Shown here piece by piece: positions 17,262-21,753 of a stretch of DNA of 21,753 bases (its first letter is position 1; every line of letters begins with the position of its first letter). The stretch spans positions 1 through 21,753 of the forward strand of contig CAIPTQ010000023.1 of the NCBI GenBank assembly GCA_903868035.1. The letters run 5' to 3'. The DNA is from an uncultured Phycisphaerales bacterium (GTDB lineage Bacteria > Planctomycetota > Phycisphaerae > WQYP01). Both the position numbers and the translations under genes were made by a program. The notes below the pieces were generated by a model that did no database searches, was not told the origin of the DNA, and was given only the letters and a program-made list of their open reading frames with translations.

Positions 17262-18014
17262 ATGATGTTTCAAGCCCCCCCCTACCCGTTGTTCCTGGAC
17301 CTGGCCCAGCAACCCGTACTCATCGTCGGCGGAGGCACCGTGGGCCTGCGCAAAGCCAAGGGCCTGGTGGAATGCGCGGCCCGCGTGACGGTCGTCAGCC
17401 CCGTCTTTGTGCCCGGTTTCGACACCTTGACGGACATCGAGCGCTTGCAGGCGACATACGCCCAGACGCACATGGCGCGCAAGATGTGGCGGCTGGTGTT
17501 CGCGGCCACCGAGGTGCTGGCGGTCAACGCCCAGGTGCAGAAGCATGCCGAGGCCGCGGGCATCCTGTGCTGCCGGGCGGATGAACCCGACGAGGGGGAT
17601 TTTTCCAGCGGCGCCACGGCGCGGGTGGGGGCCACCCACAAGGTGGATGGCCGGGGCGTGCGGGCGGTAGGGAATGCCGGGGGCATCGTGGTGGCGGTCA
17701 GCACGGCGGGGGCCTCGCCGATTCTGGCGGCGCGCATTTGCCGCGAGGCCGCCGCGGGGATCGACCCGGTGCTGCCGATGCTGGCGGATTTGCTGCAAGA
17801 CTGGCGCGCCACGGTGAAGTCCCAACTGCCCGATTTGCGCGTGCGGCGGGCGCTGCTGTACCGCCTGGCGGGGGACGTGATGGAGGCGCTCCTCCGCAAG
17901 CACGGGGCGGAGGCGGCCCAGCGCACCTTCCAGCAGTGGCTGGATGAAGCCCATGCCCAGTTGCCGCAGTCCGCGGCGCTGCCCCCGGATTCCAGCCCAG
18001 CGAAAGCCCCCTGA
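17262..18014 (+). CDS. Precorrin-2 dehydrogenase / siroheme synthase N-terminal type (SirC/Met8/CysG-N)
   Basis: This enzyme oxidises precorrin-2 to sirohydrochlorin with NAD+; some relatives also insert iron to give siroheme. The 250-residue protein opens with YPLFLDLAQQPVLIVGGGTVGLRKAKGL, a Rossmann fold with the glycine motif at 23-28. It continues with RVTVVSP, LVFAATEVLAVNAQV, CCRADEPDEGDF and AVSTAGASPILAARI (145-159), the family's second signature. Between DEPDEGDF and that signature lie about 20 extra Gly/Val/Arg-rich residues (115-140), so the usual short turn is expanded. It is first in an operon with hemX (one base after its stop) and hemA, matching the order seen around hemA in Firmicutes. 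An ATG at 17265 is an alternative start. Confidence 0.88.
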   Translation: MMFQAPPYPLFLDLAQQPVLIVGGGTVGLRKAKGLVECAARVTVVSPVFVPGFDTLTDIERLQATYAQTHMARKMWRLVFAATEVLAVNAQVQKHAEAAGILCCRADEPDEGDFSSGATARVGATHKVDGRGVRAVGNAGGIVVAVSTAGASPILAARICREAAAGIDPVLPMLADLLQDWRATVKSQLPDLRVRRALLYRLAGDVMEALLRKHGAEAAQRTFQQWLDEAHAQLPQSAALPPDSSPAKAP

Positions 18015-18015
18015 C

Positions 18016-18894
18016 ATGACCAACCAGCTCATTCAATTCGGACTGCTGCTCGTCACGAGTCTGCTGTTTGCCGCGGCTTTTCTGCTGGGTCTGCTGCGCA
18101 TGCGGCGCATCGCGCGGGCGATGGCCGCCGCGCCGGCGGGTTTGCCGCACGAATCCTCGATGGGAACGCCGGCCCGGGCCGCGGTGATCGCGGGCACCTG
18201 CGTGGGGCTGGGGTTGCTGATCTGGCGGGCGGCGGAGCGGCGCTCCCTCGTGCTGCCGATGTCGGACCCGTTCGACGCCTTCCTGGTGTTCGGCTTGATG
18301 CTCGCGCTGACGGTGATGTATTTCCGCTGGAAGCGGCACCTGCGGGCGCTGTCGTTTTTTCTCCTGCCGATGATCGTGCTGCTGCTGGTGATCGGCCTGC
18401 TGCTGGCGATCATGCACCGGGATGAGGGCCAGCCGCTGAATTACCTGAACGTCTGGACGCTGCTGCACATTGTGACGCTGATCGCGGCGACGGTCTGCTT
18501 CGCCCTGGCGTGCGTGGGGGGCGTGGTCTATCTGCTGGCGGCCCGGCAGTTGCGCCGCAAGGGGATGGCGGTCTCGCACCGCTGGATCGGCCTGCCGTCG
18601 CTGGAGTCCATCGAGACCCTCAACCGCTGGCTGATCTATGGCGGGTTTCCGCTGCTGTCGATCTCGACGGTCGCGGGCGTCCTGCGGCTGTACCAGGAGC
18701 ATGCCCAGACCACCCAGCCGGCGGCGGGCGGCGGGCACACGAAAATCGCGATGGGCATTCTCTCCTGGCTGATTTATGCCGTGCTGCTGCATGTGCCTTT
18801 GAATCCCCGGTTTCGCGGCCGCCGCGCCGCGTGGCTGTCGATCGCCGGGTTCATCCTGTTCATCGCGACGTTTGTAGCCGCTTACTGGAGATGA
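18016..18894 (+). CDS. hemX: HemX/CcsA-family membrane protein
   Basis: The 292-residue protein is hydrophobic with about eight membrane segments (near 8-27, 55-70, 87-102, 112-133, 148-175, 206-223, 244-260, 272-290). HemX is a cytochrome-c-assembly-like membrane protein encoded next to hemA in Bacillus, where it limits HemA abundance; the related CcsA handles haem export for cytochrome c. His151 (in WTLLHIV) and His259 (in YAVLLHV) sit in positions like the haem-facing histidines of this family. Placement between a precorrin-2 dehydrogenase gene and hemA favours HemX over CcsA. The ATG at 18016 is one base after the preceding stop, and the stop overlaps the hemA ATG (ATGA). Confidence 0.85.
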   Translation: MTNQLIQFGLLLVTSLLFAAAFLLGLLRMRRIARAMAAAPAGLPHESSMGTPARAAVIAGTCVGLGLLIWRAAERRSLVLPMSDPFDAFLVFGLMLALTVMYFRWKRHLRALSFFLLPMIVLLLVIGLLLAIMHRDEGQPLNYLNVWTLLHIVTLIAATVCFALACVGGVVYLLAARQLRRKGMAVSHRWIGLPSLESIETLNRWLIYGGFPLLSISTVAGVLRLYQEHAQTTQPAAGGGHTKIAMGILSWLIYAVLLHVPLNPRFRGRRAAWLSIAGFILFIATFVAAYWR

Positions 18895-20285
18895 GGCCTC
18901 TTGTGCCGATGTCGGTTTCGCCATCACTACGCCTGCTCGTGGTCGGGTTGAATCACCGCACCGCGCCGCTGGAACTGCGCGAAACGGTGGCGTTCACGCC
19001 GGCCCAGGCGCTGGCGGCGACCAAGGCGTTCCGTGCGAAATTTCCGCGGGCGGAGCTGGTCATCCTCTCGACGTGCAACCGCGTGGAACTGTACATGGCG
19101 CGGCCGGTCTCCACCGAGCCGACCCTGGAGGGCGTGGCGGCATTTCTGGGGGAGTTTCACGGGCTGACGGGCGAGCAGCTCCAGGGGCACCTCTATCACC
19201 ACGAAGACCGGGCAATGATCGAGCATTTGTTTGCCGTGACCAGTTCGCTGGATTCGATGGTGGTGGGGGAGACGCAGATACTGTCGCAGGTTAAACACGC
19301 GTATTTGCATGGGTGCGGGCCGGTGGGCGAGGCGGGCATGGAAAACCCGGGCGGGGGCAAGGGGGTGGGTTCGGTGCTGCATGCGCTGTTCCAGCGGGCG
19401 CTGGCAGCGGCCAAGGACGTGCATGAGAAGACCCAGCTTTCCACGGGACACCTGAGCGTGGCGAGCGTGGCGGTGGACCTGGCGGCGTCGGTGTTCGACC
19501 GCTTTGACGACAAGACGGTGCTGTGCGTGGGCGCGGGGGAAATGGCGGCGCTGCTGCTCACGCACATGGCGGAGCTTAAGCCGCGGACGATGCTGCTCGC
19601 CAACCGCTCGCCGGAACGGGCGCAGGCGCTGGCGGAGGAGTTCGCCGCCGGCGGGATGAAGGTGGAGGCGCGGCCGTTTGCGGCGCTCGATGCGCTGCTG
19701 GCGGAGGCGGATATCCTGCTGACCAGCACGGGGGCGTCCGCGCCGATCATCACCGAGGCGCGGTTCCGCGAGGCGCTCAAGCCGCGGCGGTATCGGCCCA
19801 TCGTGATGATCGACATCGCCGTGCCGCGGGACATTGAACCGGGCGTGGCGAAACTGACGAACGTATATTTGTACAACATCGACGACTTGCAGGAGGTGGC
19901 CGCGGGGAACCGGGGGAAGCGCGACCAGGAGGTCGCCGCGGCGCGGGAGCTGTTGACGGCGCATGTGGATGATTATCTGCGGTGGTTCGCGGCGCGGGAC
20001 GTCGGGCCGCTGGTCAAGGCGCTCTATGCGCAGGCCAACGCGCTGGCGAAGGCGGAGGTGGCCGAGCATCTGGCGCGGCATCCGGACATGCCGGCCGCGC
20101 AGCGCGAGGATGTGGAGCGGCTGGCGCACCGGCTGATCGCCAAGCTGCTGCATACACCGGTGACGCAGTTGACGACGCGGGCGGAGACAACGGCGCGGCC
20201 GATGCTGGCCGCGGCGCTGCGGAAGTTGTTTGAGATACCGGATGCCCCCCCCCGCCGCCTGCCCCCCCCACCGACTGACCCCTGA
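18891..20285 (+). CDS. hemA: Glutamyl-tRNA reductase
   Basis: HemA reduces glutamyl-tRNA to glutamate-1-semialdehyde, the first step of tetrapyrrole synthesis in most bacteria. The 464-residue frame contains GLNHRTAPLELRE (19-31), the catalytic Cys62 in STCNRVELY, SSLDSMVVGETQILSQVK (118-135), the NADPH Rossmann motif VLCVGAGEMA (210-219), LLANRSPERA (235-244), and the C-terminal dimerisation helices. About 15-20 Gly-rich residues (140-160) are inserted between SQVKHAY and the FQRAL helix. The tail ends in a Pro-rich segment. The chosen start ATG overlaps the hemX stop by four bases; GTG at 18903 (six bases after GAGG) or ATG at 18909 are alternatives. Confidence 0.95.
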   Translation: MRPLVPMSVSPSLRLLVVGLNHRTAPLELRETVAFTPAQALAATKAFRAKFPRAELVILSTCNRVELYMARPVSTEPTLEGVAAFLGEFHGLTGEQLQGHLYHHEDRAMIEHLFAVTSSLDSMVVGETQILSQVKHAYLHGCGPVGEAGMENPGGGKGVGSVLHALFQRALAAAKDVHEKTQLSTGHLSVASVAVDLAASVFDRFDDKTVLCVGAGEMAALLLTHMAELKPRTMLLANRSPERAQALAEEFAAGGMKVEARPFAALDALLAEADILLTSTGASAPIITEARFREALKPRRYRPIVMIDIAVPRDIEPGVAKLTNVYLYNIDDLQEVAAGNRGKRDQEVAAARELLTAHVDDYLRWFAARDVGPLVKALYAQANALAKAEVAEHLARHPDMPAAQREDVERLAHRLIAKLLHTPVTQLTTRAETTARPMLAAALRKLFEIPDAPPRRLPPPPTDP

Positions 20286-20302
20286 CCCCTAAGCTAAGCT
20301 AA

Positions 20303-20425
20303 GGATTGGCGAATCAATAACTGTCTCCGTCAAAGTAGCAGGCACTTTCCACGTGCCGTCTGCCAAGGGCGCAACGGCACACGGAGTGTGCCTGCCACTT
20401 TTGACAGTTATTGATGCGCCAGTCC
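20303..20425. repeat. MITE-like inverted-repeat element between hemA and the pilin gene
   Basis: The ends are long inverted repeats. The left arm (20303-20345) and the right arm (20386-20425) both contain ATCAATAACTGTC, then AAAGT(A/G)GCAGGCAC when read from outside in, with a five-base insertion (TCCGT) in the left arm. Inside are two small hairpins, GGCAC/GTGCC (20341-20345 with 20353-20357) and the perfect GGCACAC-GGA-GTGTGCC (20376-20392). The right end reaches into the pilin stop codon. A core of 28 bases recurs in the glycosyltransferase gene at 5571-5598. No transposase is encoded. Confidence 0.75.
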
Positions 20426-21753
20426 TAAAACCTCGGGCCGCCGGTGATGGTGATTTGGTAGTCGGCGGAGCCGGGCGCGGCGCTGCCGCCGGTGATGTTG
20501 GTGATGCGGAGGGAGCGGAGGGCCTCGTCGAAGTGGAAGGCGGAGGTGTCCTTGAGCCTGAGGCTCTGGGCGGCGACGGCACCGTACAGCTTGGATGAGT
20601 TGGACATGGTCAGGTCGTGCTGGGGCGCGTAGATCGAGCCGACCATCACGGCGCTGTTGGAGAACTGGATAGTGCCGCCGCTGGAGCCGCCGTAGATGGC
20701 CATGCGGGAGGTGACGCCGTTGGAGTTGTTGATGCTGCCGCCGCTGAAGGTGACATTGCCCAGGACGAAGAGGGCGAGCGTGGAGTTGTTGCCCAGGACG
20801 ATTTTGCCGCCGTTGATGGTGACGTTGCCGCGGATGATGACGGAGGCGGTGACGCCGTCATTGAGGGAGAGCGCCGAGGTGGGGAACGAGCCGAGGGCCA
20901 TGGAGCCGGTAATGTTATAGACGCCGCCGGCAGTGATGAAGATCGTGGCGTTGGAGGCCGAGATGTTGTCGTAGGTGCCCGGGGCGCCGATGTTGAGGAC
21001 GCCGTTGCTGCGGACCATGGTGCCTTTGTAGGTTAGGCCGGCGGTATTGGGTAAGACGACGACGCCGGGGTTCCGGGTTTCCAGTGCGGTGGCGGTGGCC
21101 GAGGGGCCGGCCGCGAAGATCAGTTGCACGACGTCGGCAATGACGGCGTTAGGCCCGGCGGTATAGGAACCCCGGAACACCGACGGGCAATAGACCTTCA
21201 GATCGTTATGCCCGAGGGCGTTGGAAACGAAGGAGGCGTTGGTTCCCGGGAACGACGCGTTGTAGGGCGCCACCGAGGAGTTGTAGGAATCAATGGTGGC
21301 GGGGGTGAAGAGGTCGCCATTGCCCAGGGTGATGTTGCCGGCGATGAAGCTGCCGTTTTTGAAGACGGTGCCGCCGCCAGTGGGGCGGATGGTGGCGGTG
21401 AGGGTGAAGTTGCGGTTGTCGAAGGCGCCGGTGGCGGAGAGGGTGACGGGCTGGGTGGGGTCGTCGGCAAAGTTGCCGGAGGAGTCGCCGTCGGCGGCGT
21501 TGACGGTGACGGTGCCGTCGCCGATGGGGATGTTGTTGAGCCAGCGGCCGGGGGACATGGTTTCGCGCCAGTCGGGTTTGTTGCGGATGAGCCAGTAGCA
21601 CATATCGATGCCGGACTGGGCGAGGGCGTGGCACTTGGCGGCGTCGCGTTCGTTGCGGGCGATGCCGATGGAGGTGCCCTGGGTGGAGAGGAAACCGGCG
21701 GTGAGGATGGTGCAGACGACCATGCCGATCATGACGAGGAGGAGGGCCATGGC
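20425..21753 (-). CDS. PilX-like type IV pilus/minor pilin protein (partial)
   Basis: The frame is open to the right edge (443 codons including the stop), so the true start and prepilin cleavage site lie outside. Visible residues begin AMALLLVMIGMVVCTILTAGFL, a type IV prepilin-like hydrophobic helix, followed by QGTSIGIARNERDAAKCHALAQSGIDMCYWLIR, typical of PilX-like proteins. The rest is a long, Gly/Asn/Ser/Thr-rich beta-like region with repeated 'G-N-(V/I)-T-(F/I/L)-(S/N)-(G/N)-G' turns. The C-terminus carries YGAVAAQSLRLKDTSAFHFDEALR, a conserved ending of large planctomycete pilin-like proteins. Such proteins are assembled into, or initiate, pilus or type II secretion pseudopilus fibres. 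The stop TAG (20427-20425) overlaps the end of the adjacent inverted-repeat element. Confidence 0.85.
   Translation of the reverse strand, partial: AMALLLVMIGMVVCTILTAGFLSTQGTSIGIARNERDAAKCHALAQSGIDMCYWLIRNKPDWRETMSPGRWLNNIPIGDGTVTVNAADGDSSGNFADDPTQPVTLSATGAFDNRNFTLTATIRPTGGGTVFKNGSFIAGNITLGNGDLFTPATIDSYNSSVAPYNASFPGTNASFVSNALGHNDLKVYCPSVFRGSYTAGPNAVIADVVQLIFAAGPSATATALETRNPGVVVLPNTAGLTYKGTMVRSNGVLNIGAPGTYDNISASNATIFITAGGVYNITGSMALGSFPTSALSLNDGVTASVIIRGNVTINGGKIVLGNNSTLALFVLGNVTFSGGSINNSNGVTSRMAIYGGSSGGTIQFSNSAVMVGSIYAPQHDLTMSNSSKLYGAVAAQSLRLKDTSAFHFDEALRSLRITNITGGSAAPGSADYQITITGGPRF

Noticed and set aside
17698..20153. Long minus-strand frames antisense to hemX and hemA
   Set aside because: Arg/Gln/Pro-rich translations opposite clearly conserved genes.
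20289..20582. Minus-strand frame with the peptide SGRHTPCAVAPLADG
   Set aside because: It is a read-through of the inverted-repeat element and an off-frame of the pilin gene. This peptide type comes from dispersed repeats, not a conserved protein.

Overview
The window most likely comes from a planctomycete, probably of the class Phycisphaerae or a close relative. It is GC-rich and densely packed. Three encoded proteins carry the N-terminal LE-x-R-x-LLS motif (LEPR-XLL type) that marks secreted or surface proteins of planctomycetes. One of these also joins a cohesin-like region and a dockerin-like Asp motif to a calpain-family peptidase. No rRNA, prophage, integrase or CRISPR array was seen.

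Layout. Positions 1-1062 (minus) hold the 5' part of a surface-protein gene running off the left edge, ending here in 60-bp in-frame repeats. Positions 1192-2333 hold a vapBC toxin-antitoxin module bracketed by two direct copies of the 3' end of ligA. The intact ligA follows (minus, to 4245). After a 425-bp intergenic stretch come a small unknown gene and a GT4-like glycosyltransferase containing a repeat-derived insert, then a small TPR protein facing rph (RNase PH). Positions 7646-9367 encode the secreted calpain-like peptidase, followed by an inverted-repeat element and tRNA-Ser(UGA). On the minus strand follow scpB, an exported protein of unknown function and a farnesyl-diphosphate-type prenyl synthase. 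On the plus strand come two tandem lipoproteins, a secreted protein of six ~100-residue repeats, a DUF4258/YgiT-like pair, and a tetrapyrrole operon (precorrin-2 dehydrogenase, hemX, hemA). A second inverted-repeat element then abuts a PilX-like pilin gene that runs off the right edge.

How the genes fit together. The clearest pathway unit is the operon at 17262-20285: HemA makes the first committed tetrapyrrole intermediate, HemX is its usual membrane partner, and the precorrin-2 dehydrogenase draws on the same pathway toward siroheme. ligA, rph, scpB, ispA and tRNA-Ser are housekeeping genes. Between them lie cell-surface genes and small toxin-antitoxin or repeat elements.

The most interesting signals are: (1) the 98% identical ligA 3'-end duplication flanking vapBC; (2) a dispersed palindromic repeat embedded in frame in the glycosyltransferase gene and matching part of the element at 20303-20425; (3) two inverted-repeat elements sharing an end motif; and (4) several genes whose -10-like box lies only 5-9 bases before the start codon, suggesting leaderless mRNAs. 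No wholly new multi-gene system could be demonstrated from sequence alone.
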